Of a stretch of 64,000 bases of DNA, positions 24,235 through 33,719 are shown in pieces. The DNA is from Nocardia cyriacigeorgica. GTDB lineage: Bacteria; Actinomycetota; Actinomycetes; Mycobacteriales; Mycobacteriaceae. The translations under genes were made by a program, and so were the position numbers. The stretch spans positions 167,010-231,009 of the forward strand of contig NZ_JARWNX010000051.1 in NCBI RefSeq assembly GCF_029868385.1, read 5' to 3'. The stretch's first letter is position 1; each line of letters begins with the position of its first letter. Below the pieces are notes generated by a model. The model saw only the letters and a program-made list of their open reading frames with translations, did no database searches and was not told the origin of the DNA.

Positions 24235-24394
24235 TTTCGCTCCCGCCACCGGCACACGGCCCGTGCCACCTGCGGGAGTAACGTGAAGGCACGCCGAGCC
24301 GCGCATCGCATCGGACCGCCGGGCACCCCGGCCGGACCGCGACACCGCTCGGCGTCGTCGCACATCAGCCCCCGCGACCCGACCGAGGACACCC

Positions 24395-26236
24395 ATGCCA
24401 CCGCTTCGTTCCCGCACCACCACCATCGGCCGCAATGCCGCCGGCGCTCGCGCGCTGTGGCGGGCCACCGGTATGACCGACTCCGATTTCGGTAAGCCGA
24501 TCGTGGCCATCGCCAACTCCTACACCCAGTTCGTGCCAGGCCACGTGCATCTGAAGAATGTCGGCGAGATCGTCGCCGACGCCGTGCGCGCCGCGGGCGG
24601 CGTGCCGCGTGAGTTCCACACCATCGCCGTCGACGACGGCATCGCGATGGGCCACGGCGGCATGCTGTACTCGCTGCCGAGCCGCGAGATCATCGCCGAT
24701 TCGGTGGAGTACATGGCCAATGCGCATACCGCCGACGCGCTGGTGTGCATCTCCAACTGCGACAAGATCACCCCCGGCATGCTCAATGCGGCCATGCGGC
24801 TCAACATCCCCGCGGTGTTCGTCTCCGGCGGTCCGATGGAGGCCGGTAAAGCCGTCGTCGTGGGCGGTGTCGCACAGGCGCCCACCGACCTCGTCACCGC
24901 GATCTCGGCCAGCGCCAACTCCGCGGTCAGCGATGCGGGCCTCGACGAGGTCGAACGCAGCGCCTGCCCCACCTGTGGTTCCTGCTCCGGCATGTTCACC
25001 GCGAACTCGATGAACTGCCTCACCGAGGCACTCGGCCTCGCCCTGCCGGGCAACGGTTCCACCCTCGCCACCCATGCCGCGCGCCGCGCCCTGTTCGAGC
25101 GGGCGGGCCGGGTCATCGTCGATATCGCCAACCGCTGGTACCGCGAGGACGACGCTTCGGTGCTGCCGCGCAATGTCGCCAATGCCAAGGCCTTCCGCAA
25201 TGCGATGGCTCTGGATGTGGCGATGGGCGGCTCCACCAATACGGTGCTGCACACCCTTGCCGCCGCGCAGGAAGGTGAGATCGACTTCGATCTGCACACC
25301 ATCGAGGAGACCAGCCGCCGGGTGCCGACCCTGTCGAAGGTGTCGCCGAACTCCGACTACCACATGGAGGATGTGCACCGGGCCGGTGGCATCCCCGCGC
25401 TGCTCGGTGAGCTGCGGCGCGCGGGGCTGCTGGAAACCGAGGTCACCACGGTGCACACCGCGAGCTTCGACGAATGGCTCGACACCTGGGACATCCGCTC
25501 CGGCAAGGCTTCCGACGAGGCGATCGAACTGTTCCACGCCGCACCCGGCGGCGTGCGCACCACCGAACCGTTCTCCACCGAGAACCGCTGGTCGTCGCTG
25601 GACACCGACGCCGAGGGCGGCTGCATCCGCGATATCGAGCACGCCTACACCAAGGAGGGCGGGCTGGTGGTGCTGCGCGGCAATATCGCGCCCGACGGCG
25701 CGATCCTCAAGACCGCCGGTATCGATGAGGAGCTGTTCACCTTCGAAGGTCCGGCCGTGGTGGTCGAATCCCAGGAGGAGGCCGTGTCGGTGATCCTCGG
25801 CAAGAAGATCGAGCCCGGCGATGTGATCGTGGTGCGCTACGAGGGCCCCGCCGGTGGTCCCGGCATGCAGGAAATGCTGCACCCCACCGCATTCCTCAAG
25901 GGCGCGGGCCTCGGCAAGGAGTGCGCGCTCATCACCGACGGCCGCTTCTCCGGCGGCACCTCGGGTCTGTCCATCGGCCACATCTCCCCCGAGGCGGCCA
26001 GCGGCGGTGTCATCGGATTGGTGGAGAACGGCGACCGGATCCGCATCGATGTCACCAGCCGCAGCCTCGAACTGCTGGTCGACGACGCCGCGCTGGCCGA
26101 GCGCCGCGCCAAGATGGAAGCGCGGGAACACCCGTGGCAGCCGGTGGCGCGGGAACGTCCGGTGACGACAGCGCTGCGCGCTTACGCCGCCATGGCGACC
26201 TCGGCCGACAAGGGTGCGGTGCGGTTCGTGAAGTAG
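24395..26236 (+). CDS. ilvD: Dihydroxy-acid dehydratase
   Basis: A 613-residue Fe-S dehydratase that converts 2,3-dihydroxy-isovalerate to 2-ketoisovalerate, and the homologous isoleucine intermediate. Cluster ligands lie in SNCDKITPGM and CPTCGSCSGMFTANSMNCL; DGRFSGGTSGLSIGHISPEA near the C-terminus is also diagnostic. The ATG at 24395 follows GAGGA. It is on the opposite strand to ilvBNC, so its control is probably separate. In M. tuberculosis ilvD lies elsewhere, so its presence here is a local rearrangement. A strong terminator follows. Confidence 0.97.
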   Translation: MPPLRSRTTTIGRNAAGARALWRATGMTDSDFGKPIVAIANSYTQFVPGHVHLKNVGEIVADAVRAAGGVPREFHTIAVDDGIAMGHGGMLYSLPSREIIADSVEYMANAHTADALVCISNCDKITPGMLNAAMRLNIPAVFVSGGPMEAGKAVVVGGVAQAPTDLVTAISASANSAVSDAGLDEVERSACPTCGSCSGMFTANSMNCLTEALGLALPGNGSTLATHAARRALFERAGRVIVDIANRWYREDDASVLPRNVANAKAFRNAMALDVAMGGSTNTVLHTLAAAQEGEIDFDLHTIEETSRRVPTLSKVSPNSDYHMEDVHRAGGIPALLGELRRAGLLETEVTTVHTASFDEWLDTWDIRSGKASDEAIELFHAAPGGVRTTEPFSTENRWSSLDTDAEGGCIRDIEHAYTKEGGLVVLRGNIAPDGAILKTAGIDEELFTFEGPAVVVESQEEAVSVILGKKIEPGDVIVVRYEGPAGGPGMQEMLHPTAFLKGAGLGKECALITDGRFSGGTSGLSIGHISPEAASGGVIGLVENGDRIRIDVTSRSLELLVDDAALAERRAKMEAREHPWQPVARERPVTTALRAYAAMATSADKGAVRFVK

Positions 26237-26250
26237 ACGAGCCACACGAG

Positions 26251-26290
26251 AAGAAGGCGTCCCCCGCACGGTTGCGGGGGACGCCTTCTT
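26251..26290. terminator. Bidirectional terminator between ilvD and the DoxX gene
   Basis: A perfect 18-bp stem (26251-26268 with 26273-26290) with a CGGT tetraloop, 14 nt past the ilvD stop. Flanking AAGAA/TTCTT gives a T-rich end in both directions. This is the most stable hairpin I noticed in the window. Confidence 0.9.
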
Positions 26291-26308
26291 TCGGTGATTC
26301 TCTGTGGC

Positions 26309-27175
26309 TCAGTCGAAGGGGCCGACGCCGACGAGCGGGTTGCCGCCGTGCAGGTACCACCACGCGCCAGCGGCCGCGGCGATCGCCAGCAACAGCACCA
26401 CGAACGAGCCCCATGCCGGGCGGGTGGCCCAGCCGCGGTTACGGTCGAGGGCCCAGCGGCCGGGGCCGGTGAGGATGATGACGGCGGCCGTACCCGCCAG
26501 AATCGTCTCCATCTCCACCGCGCCGGGGCCGGAGGAGTACTGGAAGTCGCGGTGCATGCCCTGCTTCCAGGCCCAGGCGTCGAGGATGACGGCCAGCACC
26601 GCACCGGCGGCCAGCGGGGTGGCGAGGCCGAAGATCAGCAGCAGGCCGCCGCCGACCTCACCGGCGATGAGCATGGCCGCCGACAGGGACGGATGGTCCC
26701 AGCCGCCCTTCTCCATCATGTCGCGGGTGCCGTCGATACCGGGGCCGTCGAACCAGCCCGCGAGCTTCTGCATGCCGTGGTAGAGGAACGTGCCGCCGAC
26801 GATCAACCGCAGCAGGAACAAACCGAGATCGAGGGTGCCGCGCCGGTACTCGCCGTTGCGGCGGCGGGTGCGGTTGGTCGCACCGCCCGCGGGCGGAGTG
26901 GCGGCGGGCGGGATGCTCGCATAGGCGTACGTGGCATCCGGATCGGTGCTCTTCGGCGCGGCGCCGGTGGTGGTCTGCGCGTCGACGTCGGGATCGAGGC
27001 CCAACTCGTCGTCGGTGCGCGGGATCTCCTTGGTCATCTTCGCGCGGTCCACCGTCGGTAGCTCGCCGGTCGGTGAATCGTAGGGACTGCCGACGGCGCC
27101 CTCCGATGATGACACCGCCCGCTGTTCCGCCGTGCTCGCGGCGGATTCGGGCTCGTCTTTCGACTTGTCGCTCAC
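26309..27175 (-). CDS. DoxX-family membrane protein (Rv3005c-like)
   Basis: A 288-residue protein. Residues 1-115 are polar and probably cytoplasmic and disordered; the remainder has four or five hydrophobic helices. LRLIVGGTFLYHGMQKLAGWF and LAGEVGG-like AGEVGGGLLLIFGLATPL are typical DoxX segments. In M. tuberculosis a DoxX protein (Rv3005c) works with SodA and SseA in a membrane oxidoreductase complex against oxidative stress; whether this one does is inference. The GTG at 27175 is used, without a strong ribosome site. Divergent from the lppZ-like gene. Confidence 0.85.
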   Translation of the reverse strand: MSDKSKDEPESAASTAEQRAVSSSEGAVGSPYDSPTGELPTVDRAKMTKEIPRTDDELGLDPDVDAQTTTGAAPKSTDPDATYAYASIPPAATPPAGGATNRTRRRNGEYRRGTLDLGLFLLRLIVGGTFLYHGMQKLAGWFDGPGIDGTRDMMEKGGWDHPSLSAAMLIAGEVGGGLLLIFGLATPLAAGAVLAVILDAWAWKQGMHRDFQYSSGPGAVEMETILAGTAAVIILTGPGRWALDRNRGWATRPAWGSFVVLLLAIAAAAGAWWYLHGGNPLVGVGPFD

Positions 27176-27296
27176 CCGTTCAGCCTATGCCGCGTGGGCC
27201 TCGCGGTTAACCCTCTCGCGCGACGGCGTGTCCGATTGACGTGTTTCGGCCACACCGGGGTGGACCCGCGGCAGGCGCGCCCGCGGAGGTTTCCGT

Positions 27297-27302
27297 TACG
27301 TT
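27297..27302 (+). promoter_or_regulatory. -10 element for a leaderless lppZ-like mRNA
   Basis: TACGTT lies 6 nt before the ATG at 27309, which would place the transcription start on the start codon. No Shine-Dalgarno sequence is present. Confidence 0.45.
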
Positions 27303-27308
27303 TGGGGT

Positions 27309-28421
27309 ATGAAGTCGGTTGGCGTGAAGCGCTTGGTGGTGGGGGTGGTGCTCGGCTCGTTGCTGCTGGGTGGCTGCGCGCGGTTCGACGATTCCGCGTC
27401 CAGTCCGTTCACGCCGGAGCCGACGCTGCACGGGGCGAATATCGACCCGAAGAAGCCCGGTCAGCCACCGACCTCGACGACCCGTCCGAGCGGACCGTGC
27501 ATCGACCCCGATCCGGCGGTCGTCGCCACCTGCCTCGACACCACCGGCGGGCTGATCTCCCTCGGTGGTTCGGCACTGGTCACCGAACGCCGCACCGGAC
27601 GGATCATGAAGGTGGTGCCCGAACAGCCGCCGGTGGAGATCGCGCAGATCGACGTCGACGGTTCCGGCGACGGCGGACTCACCGACCTCGCCCTGTCCCC
27701 CACCTACGGTGAGGACGGCCTGCTCTACGCCTACATCACCACCCCGAGCGACAACCGGGTGGTGCGTATCGCCCAGGGCGGCGGTCCACCGAAGCCGGTG
27801 CTGACCGGAATCCCGAAGGGCGCCACCGGTAATCGCGGTGCCGTGGAGTTCACCGCACCGGATCGGATGCTGGTGCTGACCGGCAATACCGGTGATCCCG
27901 GCGCGGGTGCGGCGCAGTCGTCGCTGGCGGGCAAGCTGCTGCGGGTGAATTCGCCCAGTGCGAACGGTTCGGCGGCACCCGAGGTGGTGGTCTCCGGTAT
28001 CGGCACCGCGGGCGATATCTGCCTCGACAGCAGCAACGGCGTCTGGATCACCGACCGCACCCCCGTGGAGGATCGGCTGCAACGGCTGGCTCCCGACGGC
28101 GCGGTCAGCACGGCATGGACCTGGCCGGATCGGCCCGGCGTCGCGGGGTGCGCGGCTGCCGCCGATGGGGTGGCGATCTCGCTGACGGGTGCGAAGGCGC
28201 TGGCGCTGGCGGTCACCGATCCGGACACCAATGCGGTCACCGCGGCTCCCACCCTTGTCGCCCAGGACAAGTACGGCCGCCTCAGTGGCGCGGCCGCCGG
28301 CGGCGACGGCACCATCTGGGTCTCCACCGCCAACAAGGACGAGGGCGGTGCGCCCGGCCCATTCGACGACCGCGTGGTGCGTATCCCGCCGCCGTCGGCC
28401 GGTGGTGGCGGACCGGACTGA
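27309..28421 (+). CDS. lppZ: LppZ-like lipoprotein, sugar-dehydrogenase-type beta-propeller
   Basis: A 370-residue exported lipoprotein. The lipobox LLGGC places the lipidated Cys at residue 23, followed by a Pro/Thr-rich linker. Residues 75-365 look like the glucose/sorbosone dehydrogenase six-bladed propeller: GGLTDLALSPTYGEDGLLYAYITT and the later AGDICLDSSNGVWITD are recognisable blade segments. PQQ-binding enzymes share this fold, but activity is not proven for LppZ. Its place after the DoxX gene matches Rv3006. Convergent with gatB across a terminator. Confidence 0.85.
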   Translation: MKSVGVKRLVVGVVLGSLLLGGCARFDDSASSPFTPEPTLHGANIDPKKPGQPPTSTTRPSGPCIDPDPAVVATCLDTTGGLISLGGSALVTERRTGRIMKVVPEQPPVEIAQIDVDGSGDGGLTDLALSPTYGEDGLLYAYITTPSDNRVVRIAQGGGPPKPVLTGIPKGATGNRGAVEFTAPDRMLVLTGNTGDPGAGAAQSSLAGKLLRVNSPSANGSAAPEVVVSGIGTAGDICLDSSNGVWITDRTPVEDRLQRLAPDGAVSTAWTWPDRPGVAGCAAAADGVAISLTGAKALALAVTDPDTNAVTAAPTLVAQDKYGRLSGAAAGGDGTIWVSTANKDEGGAPGPFDDRVVRIPPPSAGGGGPD

Positions 28422-28493
28422 TCCCGGCTCCCCTCCGATCACGGCGCGATGCGTCGTGATCGGAGATCGCCGGATCCCGGTGGACCACAGAAC

Positions 28494-28532
28494 AACAACT
28501 CCCGCCCACGAAACTCGCGGGCGGGAGTTGTT
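28494..28532. terminator. Bidirectional terminator between the lppZ-like gene and gatB
   Basis: A perfect 14-bp stem (AACAACTCCCGCCC, 28494-28507, with 28519-28532) and an 11-nt loop, 14 nt past the gatB stop; T-rich on both exits. Confidence 0.8.
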
Positions 28533-28546
28533 CGTCCTTCGGAACC

Positions 28547-30055
28547 TCAGGCGCCGCAGGCGGCCAGCACCAGTTCGCGGACGCGGGCGGCGTCGGCCTG
28601 GCCTCGGGTGGCCTTCATGACGTCGCCGACGATCTTGCCCGCGGCCTGCACCTTGCCGGAGCGGATCTTGTCGGCGATATCGGGGTTGGCGGCCAGCGCC
28701 TTGTCGACCTCGGCCTGGAGGGCGCCCTCATCGCTGACCATGCCGAGCCCCTTGGTCTCCACGATCTGCGCGGGGTCACCTTCACCGGCGAGGACGAAGT
28801 CGACGACCTGCTTGGCGACCTTGTTGTTCACCGTCTTGGCCTCGACCAGTGCGATCACCTCGGCCACCTGCGCGGGAGTGATCGGCAGATCCTCCAGCGC
28901 CACCTCGCGCTCCTTGGCCTTCTCGGTGAGGTAGGCGACCCACCAGGAACGCGCCTCGTTGGCCGGAGCACCCGCATCGACGGTGGCGATGATCAGATCG
29001 AGCGCGCCCGCGTTCACCAGGTCACGCATCACCTCGTCGGACAGGCCCCAGTCGGACTGGATGCGCGCCCGGCGCAGCCACGGGTACTCGGGGATCGTGG
29101 TGCGCAACTGCTCGACCCATTCGGCCTCGGGGGCGACCGGACGCAGATCGGGTTCGGGGAAGTAGCGGTAGTCCTCGGCGGTCTCCTTGCGGCGGCCCGG
29201 CGAGGTGGAGCCATCGGCCTCGTGGAAATGCCTGGTCTCCTGCACGATCGAACCGCCGGAGGCCAATACGGCCGCCTGGCGGCGCATCTCGTACCGCACC
29301 GCCACCTCCACACTGCGCAGCGAGTTGACGTTCTTGGTTTCGGTGCGGGTACCGAATGCGGTGGCGCCGACCGGCATGAGCGAGACATTGGCATCGCAGC
29401 GCAGCGAACCCTGCTCCATCTTCACATCGGAGACCCCGAGCGATTTCAGCAGATCACGCAGCGCCGTGACGTAGGCGCGGGCCACCTCGGGCGCCCGCTG
29501 CCCCGCCCCGGTGATCGGCTTGGTGACGATCTCGATGAGCGGCACACCGGCCCGGTTGTAGTCGAGCAGCGAATGGCTGGCGCCGTGGATGCGTCCGGTG
29601 GCGCCACCGACGTGCACCGATTTACCGGTGTCCTCTTCCATATGCGCGCGTTCGATGTCGACGCGGAAGATGCTGCCGTCGTCGAGCACCACATCGAGGT
29701 GTCCCTCGGTGGCGATGGGCTCGTCGTACTGACTGATCTGATAGTTCTTCGGCTGATCCGGGTAGAAGTAGTTCTTGCGCGCGAACCGGCCCCACGGCGT
29801 GATCGAACAGTTCAGCGCCAGACCGATGCGGATGGCCGATTCGACCGCCGCGGAGTTGACCACCGGAAGCGATCCGGGCAGCCCGAGGCATACCGGGCAC
29901 ACCTGGGTATTCGGTTCGGCGCCGAACTCGGTGGGGCACCCGCAGAACATCTTGGTCGCGGTGGACAGCTCGACGTGAACTTCCATGCCGAGCACCGGCT
30001 CGTACCGGGTCACGACATCGGCGTAATCCATCAGCTCGACGGTAGGTGCGCTCAT
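28547..30055 (-). CDS. gatB: Glu/Asp-tRNA(Gln/Asn) amidotransferase, subunit B
   Basis: A 502-residue subunit of GatCAB that binds the mischarged tRNA and ATP and transfers the amide to Glu-tRNA(Gln). The zinc-binding region CGCPTEFG to CPVCLGLPG, the cradle segment ARKNYFYPDQPKNYQISQYDEP and the C-terminal YqeY-like tail (ALAANPDIADKIRSGKVQAAGKIVGDVMKATRG) are present. MSAPTVELMDYADVV at 30055 was chosen. Its partners gatC and gatA lie about 20 kb away; in M. tuberculosis they are only two genes apart. Downstream on this strand is a terminator. Confidence 0.97.
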   Translation of the reverse strand: MSAPTVELMDYADVVTRYEPVLGMEVHVELSTATKMFCGCPTEFGAEPNTQVCPVCLGLPGSLPVVNSAAVESAIRIGLALNCSITPWGRFARKNYFYPDQPKNYQISQYDEPIATEGHLDVVLDDGSIFRVDIERAHMEEDTGKSVHVGGATGRIHGASHSLLDYNRAGVPLIEIVTKPITGAGQRAPEVARAYVTALRDLLKSLGVSDVKMEQGSLRCDANVSLMPVGATAFGTRTETKNVNSLRSVEVAVRYEMRRQAAVLASGGSIVQETRHFHEADGSTSPGRRKETAEDYRYFPEPDLRPVAPEAEWVEQLRTTIPEYPWLRRARIQSDWGLSDEVMRDLVNAGALDLIIATVDAGAPANEARSWWVAYLTEKAKEREVALEDLPITPAQVAEVIALVEAKTVNNKVAKQVVDFVLAGEGDPAQIVETKGLGMVSDEGALQAEVDKALAANPDIADKIRSGKVQAAGKIVGDVMKATRGQADAARVRELVLAACGA

Positions 30056-30121
30056 GGCGAACAGTCTAGGTAAGGCCGGGTGCCGCTTCGCCACGACGGG
30101 TACCCCCGGCGCGGCCATCGC

Positions 30122-31519
30122 TCAGCTGGTCGGAACTCGCTGGGCCAGCCATGCCTCGACGTAGTCGAGCACCTCCGGCGAGACCGTGGTCTCGATGCTC
30201 GCGTATTCGCTGGGCAGGCCCATGCCGGCGGGCTGCATGAGGTGGTTGAGTTCGGGAAAGGTGTGCACGGTGGCGTCCGGATCAGCGGCGAGCAGCTCAC
30301 GCATCGGCTGCTCGTTCTGGCTCGGCAGCACCTGGAGATCCTTGCCGCCGAAGAACGCGAGCACCGGAATGCGCAGGGCCGTCAGCGCGGGCGCTGGATC
30401 GTAGGTCATGAACGAGGTCATCGACGGGGTGAACAATCCGTCGACCTGTTCCTCGGTCATCCGTTGTTCCTCGGGCAGCGTCTCGTTACGTGTGCGGGCG
30501 ATCTGTTTCGCGCCTTCACGATCACCGGCACGGACGGCCGCGGTGAGCTCGGTGATGTAGGCGACCTGCGCGTCGACCTCCTCCGGGGGCGCGCCACCGG
30601 CGGCGACGAGCGCGCGGTTCTGTTCGATCAGCACATCGCCGCCGGGGACCGACGGACCCGCCATCAGGATGGCGAACGCGACACCGCTGTCGGGTTTCGA
30701 GGCGATCAGGGGTGCGAGATAGCCGCCCTCGCTGTGGCCGAACAGGCCGATACGCGCGGGGTCGATATCGGGGCGAGTACGCAGGTAGGCCAGCCCGGCC
30801 GCCGCGTCGGCAGCCAGGTCGTCGTAGGTGGCGTCGTCGAGCTTGCCGCCGGTGCCACCCACTCCACGATCGTCGACGCGGAGCACGGCATAGCCCGCAC
30901 GGGTCAGGGTGTCGGAGATCAGCAGGAAAGGCTTGTGCCCGAACAGTTCCTCATTGCGATCCTGCGGGCCGCTGCCGGTGAGCATCAGCACCGCGGGAAA
31001 CGGGCCAGCACCCTCGGGCTCGGTGAGCGTGCCCGCGATGGTGATATCACCGCTGGGGTAGGTGACGTCCTCGGAGGAGTACGGGTACGGCGGTTTCGGT
31101 TCCTGCGGCCGGGCCGGCGCCGGGAGTGCGCCCGGCTCCATGTTCAACGCGAACGTCTGCCCGGACTGGGTGAAATCGCCGGTGATCTTGCCCTGGTCGG
31201 CGTCGTAGCGGCCCTGGAACTTCGGATCGCCCGGAATGTCGGGGAGGGTGAACTCCACCCGATCCGGTTCCGCCACGACACCGCCGAGCGGCATATCGAT
31301 GGTGCTCTGCGCCGGGATGTCGATGGTGGCGCTGTCACCGGACAGGAAGTTCACGCCGACCTCGAGCGGTTGGCCGGGGATATCGATCTTGCCGTGCCAA
31401 TCACCGCGGACCGGATTCTCGTCGCCGGTCGCCGAGCCGGAATCGGAGTCCGAGCATCCGGCGACCACCAACGCGGCCACTACCGACAACACCAGTATCG
31501 CTACTCGTCGAGCCCGCAT
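30122..31519 (-). CDS. Lipoprotein alpha/beta hydrolase (prolyl-oligopeptidase/DLH type)
   Basis: A 465-residue exported lipoprotein with lipobox VVAGC (Cys22). Residues 30-135 form a separate beta-rich domain; from about 150 on there is an alpha/beta hydrolase with nucleophile GHSEGG, an acid in FFGGKD, and a His in ELNHLM. These are the expected triad. It is probably a surface esterase or peptidase; the substrate is unknown. The ATG at 31519 has no ribosome site but has TACTGT 7 nt upstream, so it is probably leaderless. It lies between gatB and pfkA, where M. tuberculosis has no gene. Confidence 0.85.
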   Translation of the reverse strand: MRARRVAILVLSVVAALVVAGCSDSDSGSATGDENPVRGDWHGKIDIPGQPLEVGVNFLSGDSATIDIPAQSTIDMPLGGVVAEPDRVEFTLPDIPGDPKFQGRYDADQGKITGDFTQSGQTFALNMEPGALPAPARPQEPKPPYPYSSEDVTYPSGDITIAGTLTEPEGAGPFPAVLMLTGSGPQDRNEELFGHKPFLLISDTLTRAGYAVLRVDDRGVGGTGGKLDDATYDDLAADAAAGLAYLRTRPDIDPARIGLFGHSEGGYLAPLIASKPDSGVAFAILMAGPSVPGGDVLIEQNRALVAAGGAPPEEVDAQVAYITELTAAVRAGDREGAKQIARTRNETLPEEQRMTEEQVDGLFTPSMTSFMTYDPAPALTALRIPVLAFFGGKDLQVLPSQNEQPMRELLAADPDATVHTFPELNHLMQPAGMGLPSEYASIETTVSPEVLDYVEAWLAQRVPTS

Positions 31520-31593
31520 GGGTATCACAGTACTGATCATCGGCCCGATCCCGGCCGATCATGCCGTCGCAGCGGCGTCGGGCAGTGACCGGA

Positions 31594-32628
31594 TCAGCCG
31601 AAGAACGCCTCGGCCTCGCGGTAGCGCTCGGCGGGCACCCGCTTGAGCTGCTTGGTCGCCTCCGACAGCGGGACCAGGCCGATCTCGGTGCCACGCAAGG
31701 CCACCATCTGCCCGAAGTGCCCGGCGTGCACCGCCTCCGCCGCGTGCAGGCCGAACCGGGTGGCGAGAACCCGGTCGTACGGGGTGGGGCTGCCACCGCG
31801 CTGGACGTGGCCGAGCACCGTGGTGCGCACTTCCTTGCCGATCCGGCGTTCGATCTCGGCGCCGAGCTGCTGGGCCACCCCGGTGAAACGTTCATGCCCG
31901 AATTCGTCGATCCCGCCCTCGCGCAGGGTGAACCCGGAATCGGGCGCGGGATGCGAACCCTCGGCCACCACGCAGATGAAATGTTTGTCACCGCGCTGGA
32001 AACGGCGCTTGATCATCGCGCACACCTGCTGCACATCGAACGCAACCTCGGGCACCAGCGTCAGATGCGCGCCCGCCGCCATACCGGCGTGGACGGCGAT
32101 CCAGCCCGCATGTCTGCCCATGACCTCGACCAGCATGACCCGCTGATGCGATTCCGCGGTGGTGTGCAGCCGGTCGATGGCCTCGGTCGCGATGGCGAGC
32201 GCGGTGTCGTGGCCGAAGGTCACGTCGGTGCAGTCGATGTCGTTATCGATGGTTTTGGGCACGCCGACAACGGGCACACCTTCGTCGGACAGCCAGCTGG
32301 CCGCGGTGAGCGTTCCCTCGCCGCCGATCGGGATGAGGGCCTCGATGCCGTTGTCGTCGAGGGTCTGTCGAATCCGGCCGAGCCCGTCGCGCAGCACGTC
32401 GGGGTTGGTGCGGGCGGTGCCGAGCATGGTGCCGCCCTTGTTGAGCAGCCGGTCGGTGCGGTCATTGTTCTGGATCTGGATCTTGCGATCTTCGAGTAGG
32501 CCGCGCCAGCCGTCCTGGAAGCCGACGACGGCGTCACCGTACCGCCCGTTCGCGGTGCGTACGACGGCACGGATCACGGCATTCAGCCCTGGGCAGTCTC
32601 CGCCTCCGGTCAAGACTCCGATGCGCAT
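31594..32628 (-). CDS. pfkA: 6-phosphofructokinase
   Basis: A 344-residue enzyme that phosphorylates fructose 6-phosphate. GVLTGGGDCPGLNAVIRA at the N-terminus binds the nucleotide; PIGGEGTLTAA carries Gly where PPi-dependent forms have Asp, which suggests ATP use; PKTIDNDIDCTDVTFGHDTA holds the catalytic Asp residues, and VMGRHAGWIA the substrate loop. The start MRIGVLTGGGD at 32628 is the usual N-terminus. It probably has its own promoter, as the upstream side is the repeat region. In M. tuberculosis it lies next to gatA. Confidence 0.96.
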   Translation of the reverse strand: MRIGVLTGGGDCPGLNAVIRAVVRTANGRYGDAVVGFQDGWRGLLEDRKIQIQNNDRTDRLLNKGGTMLGTARTNPDVLRDGLGRIRQTLDDNGIEALIPIGGEGTLTAASWLSDEGVPVVGVPKTIDNDIDCTDVTFGHDTALAIATEAIDRLHTTAESHQRVMLVEVMGRHAGWIAVHAGMAAGAHLTLVPEVAFDVQQVCAMIKRRFQRGDKHFICVVAEGSHPAPDSGFTLREGGIDEFGHERFTGVAQQLGAEIERRIGKEVRTTVLGHVQRGGSPTPYDRVLATRFGLHAAEAVHAGHFGQMVALRGTEIGLVPLSEATKQLKRVPAERYREAEAFFG

Positions 32629-32700
32629 GGCCGCTATCTTGCCTGGCATTCGGGCGCGAGGAAGCTTCGCCCCCGTGAACGATGAGTAACAGTGACCGTC

Positions 32701-32860
32701 CGACTCAGGCGGTATCCAATTTCGCCTGAGCCGGGCCCTGCGTGGCCACGCCCCGCTACCGCCTCCAGGCCTGACGACTCAGGCTGTATTGGACTTCGCC
32801 TGAGCCGGGCCCTGCGTGGCCACGCTCCGCTACCGCCTCCGGGCCTGACGACTCAGGCGG
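32701..32860. repeat. 74-bp tandem repeat, two copies plus 12 bp
   Basis: Copies start at 32701 and 32775 and agree at about 67 of 74 positions; a third start (CGACTCAGGCGG) at 32849 overlaps the beta-lactamase-like stop codon (32853-32855). Each full copy has a hairpin, CTCAGGC(G) with (C)GCCTGAG, stems at 32704-32711/32723-32730 and 32778-32784/32798-32804. On the minus strand these lie just after the gene and look like a duplicated terminator. Confidence 0.85.
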
Positions 32861-33719
32861 GACACTGCCCGCCGCTGAGTTCGCCCAGATGCTGGGAGAT
32901 CAACGTGGCCATCTTGTTGAGTGTGCTCATCCCGTCGGAGAAATTGCCCGAGGCGGGTTCGGCGGCCAACGCGATGGCGATCTGCCCGCCGGGCGCCGGG
33001 ACCAGGCCGAATTGCCGGACCAGATAGGCGCCTTCGGCATCGGGACCCCAGCCGCCCTTGAAGTCGGCGGCGTCGAAGACCGAACCGAGTCCCCACTGGT
33101 GATTCGGAATGATCTGCCCCATCAGCGACACCACATCCGCCGACTCCGGCAGGCACGGCAGCCGGGAGGCGAAACGCACCTGATCGGCCAGCGCCCATTG
33201 GGACTGGCCGAATGCCGAGAATTCCGCCCGCGCCTTGGTGGCGGGGACGGTGGTGACGGCGTCCCCACCTTCGCGCAGCACCGCCTGCACCGCCTGAGCC
33301 GCCTCCTGCGGGCTGCCCAGCGACTGCCACAGCGCGTCCGCTGCGGAGTTGTCGGACGCGGTGATCGCCGCGGTCGTCGAGTACGTCGGGCTTTGGCTCT
33401 TGCGCAGGGCGGCGATGGCCAGCGGAACCTTCATCGTCGACCAGGCGGGGCCGGTGGTCCAATCACCGAAGGTCACCACACTCTGCCCGCCGACCGGCAT
33501 GATCGCCAAGCCGAGCCGTCCCTGCTGGTTCTGCCTCAGGTCGGCGATATCGGCGGCCAGCGTTCCGGGAACGGTGATCGACAGACCTTCGTGTTCGGCC
33601 TTGGCCGCAGCCTCGGTGACACTCGGCATCGCCGGTGTGGCGGGCTCGGACTCGCTCCCGCAGGAGACCACGAGTAGCGCCGTCGCCGCGGCGACGAACA
33701 CGGCCGCCTTCCGTCGCAT
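32853..33719 (-). CDS. Class A beta-lactamase-like lipoprotein (serine hydrolase)
   Basis: A 288-residue exported lipoprotein: lipobox LLVVSC with lipidated Cys20. The penicillin-binding fold motifs are in order: STMK at residues 94-97 (nucleophile Ser94), SDN at 122-124 and KGG at 221-223. All three keep their catalytic residues, unlike some mycobacterial relatives. It could hydrolyse beta-lactams or act on peptidoglycan; the Glu166-region deacylation residue was not clearly found. The ATG at 33719 gives the cleanest signal peptide; an ATG 11 codons earlier is possible. Its stop lies in a tandem repeat. Confidence 0.83.
   Translation of the reverse strand: MRRKAAVFVAAATALLVVSCGSESEPATPAMPSVTEAAAKAEHEGLSITVPGTLAADIADLRQNQQGRLGLAIMPVGGQSVVTFGDWTTGPAWSTMKVPLAIAALRKSQSPTYSTTAAITASDNSAADALWQSLGSPQEAAQAVQAVLREGGDAVTTVPATKARAEFSAFGQSQWALADQVRFASRLPCLPESADVVSLMGQIIPNHQWGLGSVFDAADFKGGWGPDAEGAYLVRQFGLVPAPGGQIAIALAAEPASGNFSDGMSTLNKMATLISQHLGELSGGQCPA

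Noticed and set aside
24365..26269. 634-codon frame on the minus strand opposite ilvD
   Set aside because: Mirror of ilvD; no recognisable motifs.
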